This document shows positions 1-6,465 of a stretch of DNA of 7,974 bases, piece after piece (positions within the stretch are counted from its first letter, which is position 1; each line of letters starts with the position of its first letter). The DNA is taken from the NCBI GenBank assembly GCA_026986305.1, contig JALSOU010000174.1:1-7974 (forward strand). The letters run 5' to 3'. The DNA comes from Thermoplasmata archaeon. GTDB taxonomy: Archaea; Thermoplasmatota; Thermoplasmata; WALJ01. The notes below the pieces were generated by a model. That model did no database searches and was not told the DNA's origin. It saw only the letters and a list, made by a program, of their open reading frames with translations. The translations under genes were made by a program, and so were the position numbers.

Positions 1-812
1 TCATAGATGAAGGAATTTCCGAATTGGTTGGCTATAAGAGAGGAGATTGTGTAGCCGGGTGCGAAAATACCCGCTGTAAGGTTGAATGTGTTTCCAACCA
101 CAAGGCTCACCGCCACTGTTTCTCCTATCGCCCTTCCGAAAGCGAGTATGATTCCTGAGTATATTGCAGGTTTTATATATCCTAAAAGCACCTTTGTAGC
201 CTCATATCTCGTCATTCCGAGAGCGTATGCCCCCTCCCTGTATCTGAAAGGAATCATCTGATACGCCTCCCTTATTATCGCCGATGCAAAAGGAGTTACC
301 ATTATCCCAAGAAGTATCCCGGCGGAGAGGTAACTGAATCCTGAGATTGGGGGATAATTGAATATAGGTATAAATGAAAGATTTCTGTAAAGAGGTTCCA
401 TGAAGCTTTCTTTTAGAAAAGGCACGAGTACGAATGCGCCCCATATACCGTATATTATCGTTGGCAACCCTGCCATAACATCCGAAGTTATTATCAGGGT
501 GTTTTTCAGCTTTTTAGGTGCATAATCCACTATAAAAATTGAATAGGATATTGAAAGGGGGAGCGCCACCAGTATGGCTATGAGGGATGTATATATGCTT
601 CCCCATATAGCAGCGGCAAGCCCGTAGTTCTCCATAGATGGCGTTTCAGAGGCCTCCCAGACATTATTGAAGTAAAGACCCGGCCCATATCTCTGAAAAG
701 CAGGTATAGCATTTAAAAAATACACTGCAAGCATCCATGCGAAGAGTATGAACACAAAGATGACTGCGGGGTATGTTATGATCTTAAATGTATCCAGTCT
801 TTTGAGCTCCAT
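1..812 (-). CDS. pstC: Phosphate ABC transporter permease PstC (3' end beyond the window)
   Basis: This is one of the two membrane permeases of the high-affinity phosphate importer PstSCAB, passing phosphate handed over by PstS. 270 codons are visible and the C-terminus, probably a last helix, is cut by the window edge. Hydrophobic segments are clear at about residues 10-33, 66-95, 110-133, 160-182 and 215-240. The ABC permease EAA loop lies near 191-213 (REGAYALGMTRYEA), followed by GRAIGET at 226-232, the PstC/PstA signature that docks on the ATPase. The chosen ATG has a full GGAGG site at 820-824 with 7-nt spacing. An in-frame ATG at 854 would add 14 polar residues but has only a distant, weaker site. 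It lies downstream of pstS on the same strand; pstA and pstB would be expected further left. Family assignment is firm; the exact start is less so. Confidence 0.93.
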   Translation of the reverse strand, partial: MELKRLDTFKIITYPAVIFVFILFAWMLAVYFLNAIPAFQRYGPGLYFNNVWEASETPSMENYGLAAAIWGSIYTSLIAILVALPLSISYSIFIVDYAPKKLKNTLIITSDVMAGLPTIIYGIWGAFVLVPFLKESFMEPLYRNLSFIPIFNYPPISGFSYLSAGILLGIMVTPFASAIIREAYQMIPFRYREGAYALGMTRYEATKVLLGYIKPAIYSGIILAFGRAIGETVAVSLVVGNTFNLTAGIFAPGYTISSLIANQFGNSFIY

Positions 813-880
813 ATGTTCGCCTCCTGACTTTCTCTTTGTATCTCTCGTGTCCATTCCTTTAAACGCCACCTGACCTTCAC
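776..880 (-). CDS. Possible 34-codon leader ORF overlapping the pstC start
   Basis: A GTG at 878-880 is preceded by a perfect GGAGG (888-892) with 7-nt spacing, the same arrangement used by pstC itself. It opens a frame of 34 codons ending TAA at 776-778, inside pstC and out of frame with it. The peptide is basic and tryptophan-rich (start MKVRWRLKEW) and resembles nothing I recognise. If translated, it would carry ribosomes across the pstC ribosome binding site and could couple or dampen permease translation. It may equally be a chance frame, with the GGAGG belonging to an extended pstC start. Confidence 0.2.
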   Translation of the reverse strand: MKVRWRLKEWTREIQRESQEANIWSSKDWIHLRS

Positions 881-892
881 TTAGCTTCCTCC

Positions 893-902
893 AAAATAAA
901 AA
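893..902 (-). terminator. U-rich tract after pstS (partial terminator?)
   Basis: Five nucleotides after the pstS stop, the transcript reads UUUUUAUUUU. Archaeal RNA polymerase terminates at U-rich stretches without needing a hairpin, so this tract could release part of the transcripts and give more binding protein than permease. The tract is short and interrupted by one A, so partial read-through is more likely than a full stop. Confidence 0.4.
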
Positions 903-906
903 GAGG

Positions 907-2013
907 TTAGGAGTTAATGGAATTAACAGCATCCAGTCCTTTCTGTGCAACCCCCTGTGGAAGGCCCACATATCCTGGAGAGAGGTTCTCAGCTTTCTGT
1001 CCCTCGGTAAGCACCCATTTCAGGAAGTCCTTTATGGCCACAGCCTGCTCATGAGTGTAGTGCTTTCCACCGATGTTTTTCCAGACGATAATATGAGTAA
1101 ATGCGACTATTGGATACGAGTTTTCTCCAGGAGCGTTGAGAAGCTGCTTTAGGTCTTCTTTGTAGCCTTCTTCAGGGGATGGTATATTCGACTGCACTCC
1201 TGCCACAGCTGCCTGTATCGCTTCATCTGTAGGCTTGACATACTTTCCATCCGCATTCTGCAGATATGCAACAGGCAGTTTTTCCTCTATGGCGAATGAA
1301 AGCTCAGTGTAGCATATGCTGTATTGTGTCTGCTTTAAAGTGGAAACCACCCCAGGATTTCCTTTTCCACCGAGGCCTCTTCCCACATCATCCGTTGGCC
1401 AGTCCACACTCTTTCCTGCTCCTACCTCCTTAGCCCATGTTTCGTTTATCAGGCTAAGATAGGTTGTAAATATGGCTGTCGTTCCGCTGGAATCGCTCCT
1501 GTGCACAACTATTATCTTCTGGTGAGGCAGCTCAATTCCTGGGTTTTCATCTGCTATGGCAGGGTCATCCCAGTATTCTATATCTCCTATGAATATACCA
1601 ACAAGAGCGTCTCTGCTCAGCTTTATATCCTTAATCCCCGGAAGATTGTAAGATACAACCACGGCCCCTACGACCTCCGGAAACTGAAGTGGCTGGTCTC
1701 CTGTGGCTTTCAGCTTATTCCATACGCTTTCACTTACAGGTGGGTCTGACCTTCCAATTTGTGTAAGTCCCTGCATAAAAGCTTCCTGTCCATGCCCTGA
1801 TCCACCGCCTTCGTATTCTATTTTCACATTAGGGTGGCTCTGCTGATATATGTCTATCCATTTCTGTATCTGGTACTGGGGAAATGTCGCCCCCGTTGTC
1901 CTCAGAACAACGGTGTTACTGCTGTTTTTGCTCGTGTTCATCACAACGAACGCGGCTCCGATTATAGACACTATGGCTATCACGCCTATTACCATTTTTG
2001 CGGTTTTTTCCAT
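907..2013 (-). CDS. pstS: Phosphate-binding protein PstS, membrane-anchored
   Basis: This is the extracytoplasmic phosphate receptor of the PstSCAB importer, 368 residues, normal for the family. A short basic start is followed by a hydrophobic segment at about 8-25 and an Ser/Asn-rich linker. There is no lipobox cysteine, so the protein is probably held by an uncleaved signal anchor or released after cleavage. Phosphate-site motifs are visible: TGATFP at 40-45, GSGHG at 71-75, RSD at 88-90 and RSDSSGTT at 172-179, the classic ligand loop at a helix N-terminus. The ATG has a GGTGA site at 2020-2024. It is the first gene of the pst operon, transcribed away from the AbrB-PhoU gene, and expression is presumably raised by phosphate limitation, which is inferred from gene content. 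Confidence 0.95.
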   Translation of the reverse strand: MEKTAKMVIGVIAIVSIIGAAFVVMNTSKNSSNTVVLRTTGATFPQYQIQKWIDIYQQSHPNVKIEYEGGGSGHGQEAFMQGLTQIGRSDPPVSESVWNKLKATGDQPLQFPEVVGAVVVSYNLPGIKDIKLSRDALVGIFIGDIEYWDDPAIADENPGIELPHQKIIVVHRSDSSGTTAIFTTYLSLINETWAKEVGAGKSVDWPTDDVGRGLGGKGNPGVVSTLKQTQYSICYTELSFAIEEKLPVAYLQNADGKYVKPTDEAIQAAVAGVQSNIPSPEEGYKEDLKQLLNAPGENSYPIVAFTHIIVWKNIGGKHYTHEQAVAIKDFLKWVLTEGQKAENLSPGYVGLPQGVAQKGLDAVNSINS

Positions 2014-2019
2014 GGTTTT

Positions 2020-2057
2020 TCACCATAGGCAGGAAGATTTTTCCAGCATATATAGCT
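2020..2057 (-). promoter_or_regulatory. pstS promoter and ribosome binding site
   Basis: On the minus strand TATATATG occupies 2054-2047. An archaeal TATA box centred there predicts a start about 26 nt downstream, near 2024-2025, giving a leader of about 11 nt that consists almost entirely of the GGTGA site (2024-2020) and a 6-nt spacer before ATG. The spacing agreement supports the assignment; no factor B element of strong consensus is obvious. Confidence 0.6.
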
Positions 2058-2066
2058 TGTCGAAAT

Positions 2067-2095
2067 AGAATATACCTATCTAAAGTCAGAATATA
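2067..2095. repeat. Direct repeat AGAATATA x2, 21-bp period (candidate operator)
   Basis: AGAATATA occurs at 2067-2074 and again at 2088-2095, starts exactly 21 bp apart, about two turns of DNA, so both copies face the same side of the helix. After each copy the sequences remain partly alike (CCTATCTA and TGTCTATA). They lie roughly 42-71 bp upstream of the predicted pstS start, where an activator or dimeric regulator would bind, and also upstream of the facing gene. A palindrome CTATATAG follows at 2099-2106. The region is A/T-rich, so chance is possible. Confidence 0.35.
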
Positions 2096-2120
2096 TGTCT
2101 ATATAGTAAGATGTAGAGAT

Positions 2121-2159
2121 ATAGAAAAACTTAAAAATGATAAGTAATTCAGATGAGCA
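2121..2159 (+). promoter_or_regulatory. Promoter of the AbrB-PhoU gene, predicted leaderless
   Basis: CTTAAAAA at 2130-2137, preceded by the purine-rich factor B-like stretch AGAAAAA (2123-2129), forms an archaeal promoter. Counting 26 nt from the TATA centre puts transcription start at about 2159-2160, on the second of two ATG codons (2159). No GGTGA or GGAGG precedes either ATG, which fits a leaderless mRNA beginning at its start codon. Confidence 0.6.
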
Positions 2160-3160
2160 TGGAAAAAAGAAAGGTGCAGATGACTGGCGGCTCTTCCTAC
2201 ATCATAACCCTTCCAAAGGAATGGGTGAATGCGAGAGGAATAAAAAAGAACGATGTTCTGGATATAATAGAAAATTCTGATGGTAGCCTTAGCATAGTTC
2301 CTGAGGGGAAAGGGAAAAAAAGATCTGAGAAGAGTATTAGAATAGACTGCAAAGAGATAAATGATCCAAATTTCATATTCAGAATGCTGGTGGCTGCGTA
2401 CATCAGAGGCTATACGACGATAATTGTACAAAGAGAGCCTTCAATCCCTCCTGAACTAAGGACAAGCGTTAGGAGATTTGTCCAGAATACTGTTGGACTT
2501 GAGATTATAGAGGAAGATGAGAGCACTATAGAGATAAAAGACCTCCTAGATCCATCTGAAATGCCTCCAGAGCGCACTATAAAGAGGATGTATATGCTTG
2601 TTAAAAACATGCACGAGGACGCCATTTACGCTCTTCTGAAAGGAAAAAGTGACATTCTCTCGGATATGGGAGAAAGAGACATGGAAATAGACAGGCTTTA
2701 CTGGCTCATAGCCCATCAGTACAACTCAATATCATGTGACAGAAAGATAGCGGAAAAGCTTGGCATAGACCCGGGTTTGGGCGTTTATTACTTTTTAATA
2801 GCCAAAACAATGGAGAGAATCGGAGACCACGCAGTAAGAATATCGGAAAATGGTATGAGAATACTCAAACTTGACAAAAAACCCGCTATTTTTGAGAGAA
2901 TAGAGGAAGCCAGTAAGATGTCCATGGAAATCTTCACAGAAAGCATAGATTCTTGGATAAGAAAAGATATAAAAAATGCTAATAGAAACATAGAAAATGT
3001 GAGAGAGTTAGTTAAATACTGCGAGGAAATATCGGAGAGCGCTCTCCGTGAAAAAGGAATAATGGCTGTGAGCCTAAACAGCATAATAGAGAGCATAAGG
3101 AGGACCGGAGAATACTCTGCGGATCTATCTGAGATGGCAATAAACTACCTTATAAAGTGA
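2159..3160 (+). CDS. AbrB-PhoU fusion regulator of phosphate uptake
   Basis: This is an archaeal phosphate-uptake regulator of 333 residues joining a SpoVT/AbrB-type DNA-binding domain to a PhoU domain. Residues 1-50 (KVQMTGGSSYIITLPKEWV, then a DGSLSIVPEG strand) form the swapped-hairpin AbrB fold. A linker region follows, and from about 140 onward come two three-helix PhoU repeats. Each carries the acidic metal-binding pattern: ERIGDHAVRISE near 219-230 and IRRTGEYSADLSE near 313-325. PhoU proteins report on Pst transporter activity, and the AbrB half suggests that this version acts directly on DNA, most simply on the shared region with pstS. An ATG 6 nt upstream (2153) would add two residues, but promoter spacing and the usual family start favour 2159. 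The direct regulatory role is inferred from architecture and position. Confidence 0.9.
   Translation: MEKRKVQMTGGSSYIITLPKEWVNARGIKKNDVLDIIENSDGSLSIVPEGKGKKRSEKSIRIDCKEINDPNFIFRMLVAAYIRGYTTIIVQREPSIPPELRTSVRRFVQNTVGLEIIEEDESTIEIKDLLDPSEMPPERTIKRMYMLVKNMHEDAIYALLKGKSDILSDMGERDMEIDRLYWLIAHQYNSISCDRKIAEKLGIDPGLGVYYFLIAKTMERIGDHAVRISENGMRILKLDKKPAIFERIEEASKMSMEIFTESIDSWIRKDIKNANRNIENVRELVKYCEEISESALREKGIMAVSLNSIIESIRRTGEYSADLSEMAINYLIK
3033..3048. repeat. Perfect 16-bp palindrome inside the AbrB-PhoU gene
   Basis: CGGAGAGC is followed immediately by its reverse complement GCTCTCCG. It encodes Ser-Glu-Ser-Ala-Leu-Arg in the regulator gene and lies about 110 bp beyond the stop of the facing operon, where it could fold in that operon's 3' read-through RNA. 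Its core GAGCGCTC recurs at 5253, 6049 and 7192. No function is established. Confidence 0.45.
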
Positions 3161-3949
3161 TTACAGAAGCTTGAGATTTTCCATCACCTTATCCAGCTTC
3201 GGAACGGTGTTGAAATCATAGACCTCTTCAGGTTTTATCCACCTGTACTTGCTGTGCTCCCAGTCTATTTCAGGCTCTTCATCCCTTTTAGCCTCTGCGA
3301 GAAAAGGATGTATCCTCCATATCACGGATCGGTCTCTTGCGAGTATGGGCTCTCCACTCCTTATTATTTTAACTCTCATCTTCGTCTCCTCCTCCACCTC
3401 CTTCATGGCCCTCTCTTCCATGTTCTCATCACCTTTTTCTATGTGACCGGAAACACCTGCCCACCTACCCTTGCATGATCCCACCCTCTCGCTCCTTTTC
3501 AGTATTAGGACCCTATCTGATTTCCTTATCATGACCGTGATGGCATCCTTAACCCTAACCCTAGGGATATCCACATAGCCCTCATCAGCATTCACCATGA
3601 CGCTGTCGCAGTTCCTCAGCAAGCTTATGTCAATCCTGTCTATCATCGGAATGCCGGAGATTATGGCTCCGCTGGCAACTATGGTCTCAGCGCTCCCATT
3701 TATTATGGCCACAGGGGCTGTGTCTGATTTCTTCATGCGGTATATCACATACGAACCAACTGTGCTTCCTTTTCCTGTTGAGAAGGCGAATACCTTTCCT
3801 GCAATGCTCTGACCTGATACCTGATTTGCGCTGTCAACCACGACCCCTTCCTCAGGGTCTATTCCGCCTAAAAATGATACAGCACCGGGCTCTATTATCA
3901 CATCGCCTTTCGCCTGTCCTGAGGATATCTTTCGGCCGTAGAGCCTCAT
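3161..3949 (-). CDS. Phosphomevalonate dehydratase small subunit fused to a Nudix hydrolase domain
   Basis: Two domains share one 262-residue frame. Residues 1 to about 128 are the swivelling small subunit of aconitase-X-type phosphomevalonate dehydratase (DUF126 family): GRKISSGQAKG, FLGGIDPEEGVVVD, then GKGSTVGSYVIYR at 59-71 and DEGYVDI at 122-128. With the large subunit it dehydrates 5-phosphomevalonate to anhydromevalonate phosphate in the archaeal mevalonate pathway. Residues 134-262 are a Nudix hydrolase: VLILKRSERVGSCKGRWAGV leads into the Nudix box at 168-191. Metal-binding E184, E187 and E188 are kept, the box Arg is Lys183, its Gly is Lys190, and one extra residue lies between Gly168 and Glu175. 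The small subunit alone is normally about 130 residues. The start overlaps the large-subunit stop (ATGA), with GGTGAT just upstream. No internal ribosome site marks a separate Nudix start, so a true fusion is likely. The Nudix substrate is unknown. Confidence 0.9.
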   Translation of the reverse strand: MRLYGRKISSGQAKGDVIIEPGAVSFLGGIDPEEGVVVDSANQVSGQSIAGKVFAFSTGKGSTVGSYVIYRMKKSDTAPVAIINGSAETIVASGAIISGIPMIDRIDISLLRNCDSVMVNADEGYVDIPRVRVKDAITVMIRKSDRVLILKRSERVGSCKGRWAGVSGHIEKGDENMEERAMKEVEEETKMRVKIIRSGEPILARDRSVIWRIHPFLAEAKRDEEPEIDWEHSKYRWIKPEEVYDFNTVPKLDKVMENLKLL

Positions 3950-5151
3950 GCTATCACCATTCTGACCAGATCTTCAAGAGGCCTGAACCTCACGCACTGC
4001 CTGCAGAAGGACTCCTTAGGGAGATAGTATGCGGCTTTTCCTGAATTCACCCCTGTGCTTCTGAACCTCTTTTCTATGGGTGAAACTACCATGCATGTGT
4101 CCCTCAGAACAAGGCCTCCGAAATCCTCTATAACCCTAACAGCATCCTTATTCCTCTCAGCGACAGCCCTTGAAACTGACACCCACAGCTCCTTATCCTC
4201 CCTCTTTCTCCTTCCTTTGACCATCTCGGCTATCCTCCTGAGCTCTCTTTCAGATGCGTGCGGGCAACCTATGGCTATCAGCTCAGGCTCGCAATCCCTG
4301 TCCATTCCCTTTATGTGCTCCCTTATCTCGAGCTCATCCACCTTTATTACCTCTAAATCATCGTCTATGGCATTCTTCCACTCAGGTGTTGTGCCTTCAA
4401 CATGATAAAGCGCTATTGAGCCGGTTGCAGCCATGGCAGCTCCAAGAGCCTTCATATCGTCCTCAGATGGCTTTATTCCCCTGAAATACGGGACCTTTTT
4501 TCCCATTTTTGAAAGCAGGGAACCCAGATGATTGCCGAGGGCCGCATACAGATATGAATCTGGGTTGAAATCCACCTCAACTACCACATCAGCCTTCCTG
4601 TTTTCTTCCAGATGAAGGCCGTATTCCGCCGTGAGGCCTGTTATGGCAGATGCCAGAGCCGAAGGGCCTCCTTCCCTGTTTGTCCTCGCACCTATGACTG
4701 AGTTTGCATAGCTCACGGCTGATGATTCAGCCCATGCCAGATGCTCTCCGAATTTCGGAACATTCACAAAATAATAGGGAGTGCATGTGAGTGATGGCTC
4801 AATACCCATTGAAACATATGCCTTGTAGATGCGCATCTGCTTTTCAGCGAATTCCCTATCAACACCCATGACTTGCCATTTTTCAATGTCCATGCCTGCT
4901 GGGTTCATGGTTGTCTTCACCCTGACCTTTTTCCCCTCTTTTTTCATCATCTCTGCATAGTCCTCTATGAACTCCAGCCCCGCATCCCCTATTGTCTTAT
5001 ACGACACACCTGAAACCTGAACTGAGCTCACAGGTATGAGCCTCTCAGCCTCGTATATCTTTCCAAGAGCAACTATTAGCTCCATTGCCTTTCTGACAGC
5101 CTCCCCCTCTTCGCCTGACAGCATCCTTTCCTGCTCATTGCTGAGATACAT
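3946..5151 (-). CDS. Phosphomevalonate dehydratase large subunit (aconitase X)
   Basis: This is the catalytic, iron-sulfur subunit of the archaeal dehydratase that converts 5-phosphomevalonate to trans-anhydromevalonate 5-phosphate on the way to isoprenoid lipids. The protein has 401 residues, the family's usual size. The start MYLSNEQERMLSGEEGE is the typical aconitase X opening, and TMNPAGMD, GARTNREGGPSAL and NSGKAAYYLP are family blocks. Cys123, Cys296 (IGCPH) and Cys353 (RDTCMV) are the expected [4Fe-4S] ligands. A further pair, Cys383 and Cys386, forms CRQC near the C-terminus. A GTG at 5160 would add three residues, but the ATG at 5151 has GGTGG close upstream and fits the family. That site lies inside the 3' end of the channel gene, which it overlaps by 17 nt, so translation is probably coupled. 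It overlaps the small subunit by 4 nt. Confidence 0.93.
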   Translation of the reverse strand: MYLSNEQERMLSGEEGEAVRKAMELIVALGKIYEAERLIPVSSVQVSGVSYKTIGDAGLEFIEDYAEMMKKEGKKVRVKTTMNPAGMDIEKWQVMGVDREFAEKQMRIYKAYVSMGIEPSLTCTPYYFVNVPKFGEHLAWAESSAVSYANSVIGARTNREGGPSALASAITGLTAEYGLHLEENRKADVVVEVDFNPDSYLYAALGNHLGSLLSKMGKKVPYFRGIKPSEDDMKALGAAMAATGSIALYHVEGTTPEWKNAIDDDLEVIKVDELEIREHIKGMDRDCEPELIAIGCPHASERELRRIAEMVKGRRKREDKELWVSVSRAVAERNKDAVRVIEDFGGLVLRDTCMVVSPIEKRFRSTGVNSGKAAYYLPKESFCRQCVRFRPLEDLVRMVIA

Positions 5152-6169
5152 TGATACCACCGACTATGTGCATGTGCGGATAGGCTATACTTATATCTTC
5201 CTCCTCAGAGAACCTTTTGAGTATTCTCTGGGTTATCTCAGAGTGTATTTTGGAGCGCTCTCTGGACTTGCACGCATAAACGCCTTCCATAAGGACATAG
5301 GAATCGGCCATCTTCACAAAAACCGTTGGTTTGGTTATGAAAAGCTCGGCCAGCTCTGGAAAGTCCGCCATCTTCAGTATCTCTCTGGTGACGGTCTTCA
5401 TCTCATCTCCAACTACACCCTTCATGCAATCCTCTATTATCTTTCTGGCCTTTTCATGGTTGCTCTCATATGTTACAGCAACTTTGACAGAATCCCAGAT
5501 ATACTCGCTGGATTTTGTATAATTTTCCACCCCTTTGTCCAGAATATCCTTGTTTGGTATCGATATCAGTCTTCCTGTATGGATATCCCCATCTATCCAG
5601 TTGTTTATCTCCCTTATCAGCGTGTGCATTATGGTTATATCAGCCACATCTCCCTTTTTTTCGCCAATTTCCACCCTATCCCCTATTCTGTAAAGCTTTG
5701 TTGTGGATATGTAGAACCAACCCACCGTGTTTAGTATAGGAACCTGAAGGACATAGACTATGGCAGCGCTCACCAACCCTACGCTTAGTGCCAAGTTCTG
5801 AAATCCAGCTATGTAAAGAAGAGCCCCAACGATGACTATTATCCAGACTATGTGGGTGAAGAGCCTCCATGACTCCTTGGCAGCGGCATGGGTTCTGAAA
5901 AACCTCACAGCCACAGCCCTGTAAAGCGGGTGTATGGCAGATAGCCAGAGCTTCGTGAATGCTATGACTATGAAGGCTGTTATTGACCTGTCATAATCAT
6001 ACATTGCAGAAGGGGTTTTCACATACGCGGAAAAAAGACCTATGCGTAGAGCGCTCAGGAAAACAGCTATTATGAGGAGGATTACCCAGAAGGCGATTAT
6101 CGCCCTATGTGTCTCGGCATCCTCCATTATTTCGCTCTCTATTTCCCTGAGACTCGCCCTATTTCTCAT
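5135..6169 (-). CDS. MscS-family mechanosensitive ion channel
   Basis: This is a small-conductance mechanosensitive channel protein of 344 residues, opening under membrane tension to relieve osmotic stress. Hydrophobic helices are at about 22-48, 62-80 and 104-122, followed by the pore-lining helix at about 126-157 (LSVGLVSAAIVYVLQVPILN). The MscS beta domain follows: YRIGDRVEIGEKKGDVADI at 160-178, TLIRE near 183, and ISIPNKDIL at 203-211. A mixed alpha/beta C-terminal domain runs to the end. The pore helix is poorer in Gly/Ala pairs than E. coli MscS. The start ATG has GGTGAG directly before it, an unusually tight spacing, but no better start is visible. Its 3' end holds the ribosome site of the dehydratase gene. 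The paralogue type and ion preference cannot be read from sequence. Confidence 0.88.
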   Translation of the reverse strand: MRNRASLREIESEIMEDAETHRAIIAFWVILLIIAVFLSALRIGLFSAYVKTPSAMYDYDRSITAFIVIAFTKLWLSAIHPLYRAVAVRFFRTHAAAKESWRLFTHIVWIIVIVGALLYIAGFQNLALSVGLVSAAIVYVLQVPILNTVGWFYISTTKLYRIGDRVEIGEKKGDVADITIMHTLIREINNWIDGDIHTGRLISIPNKDILDKGVENYTKSSEYIWDSVKVAVTYESNHEKARKIIEDCMKGVVGDEMKTVTREILKMADFPELAELFITKPTVFVKMADSYVLMEGVYACKSRERSKIHSEITQRILKRFSEEEDISIAYPHMHIVGGINVSQQ

Positions 6170-6176
6170 CTCACCA

Positions 6177-6461
6177 CTACTGGAATATCAGCCCCATACC
6201 TGATGCGGCATCGTCCTCCTGAGCCTTGAATTTTTTATATATCTCACCGTGATTCTCAGGAATCTCTGCGAAATCAAATGCCTTTTTAGCCTCCTCTATG
6301 GCCTCTTCAGAGCCTTCTATGAGGACATATACCGCATCATCCAAACCTAGGCCTTCTCCATCCCTAACAGTTATGCTCTGCCTGCTTATTATGTCTATCT
6401 TCAGCTTCTCATCTATCTTTGCCTTATCTTCCTTCTTTACCCTGAATATCGCATAGACCAT
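6177..6461 (-). CDS. Conserved-looking 94-residue protein of unknown function
   Basis: I do not recognise this protein. It is small, soluble and highly charged, with no membrane segment or cysteine. The predicted order is a strand at 2-8, a helix near 10-21, strands near 28-33 and 42-48 (AVYVLIEG), then a helix at 51-64 (SEEAIEEAKKAF). This suggests a compact ferredoxin-like alpha/beta fold. An acidic linker and a glycine-containing tail (SGMGLIFQ) end the chain. It starts 4 nt after the SelB-like gene with GGTGAT as ribosome site, the G's of which overlap that gene's stop, and ends 7 nt before the channel gene. The tight placement argues for a real, co-translated gene. A link to the SelB-like factor is inferred from adjacency only. 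Confidence 0.75.
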   Translation of the reverse strand: MVYAIFRVKKEDKAKIDEKLKIDIISRQSITVRDGEGLGLDDAVYVLIEGSEEAIEEAKKAFDFAEIPENHGEIYKKFKAQEDDAASGMGLIFQ

Positions 6462-6465
6462 CTCA

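Noticed and set aside
2099..2431. Minus-strand open frame over the start of the AbrB-PhoU gene
   Set aside because: It is antisense to well-conserved AbrB coding sequence and has composition typical of a shadow frame.
3161..3560. Nudix half as a type 1 isopentenyl diphosphate isomerase
   Set aside because: The isomerase catalytic cysteine position is serine here (GVSGHIE), and the box looks like a hydrolase.
3549..3566. Telomere-like TTAGGG/CCCTAA repeat
   Set aside because: Only two partial units are present and they encode the Arg-Val-Arg-Val linker of the fusion protein in frame; no tandem array.
5152..5160. GTG start for the dehydratase large subunit
   Set aside because: No ribosome site precedes it, while the ATG at 5151 has GGTGG upstream and matches the family's usual opening.
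5036..5734. Plus-strand open frame of 232 codons opposite the MscS gene
   Set aside because: The minus frame is a clear MscS channel; the plus frame has no family resemblance or ribosome site and is a complement-strand shadow.
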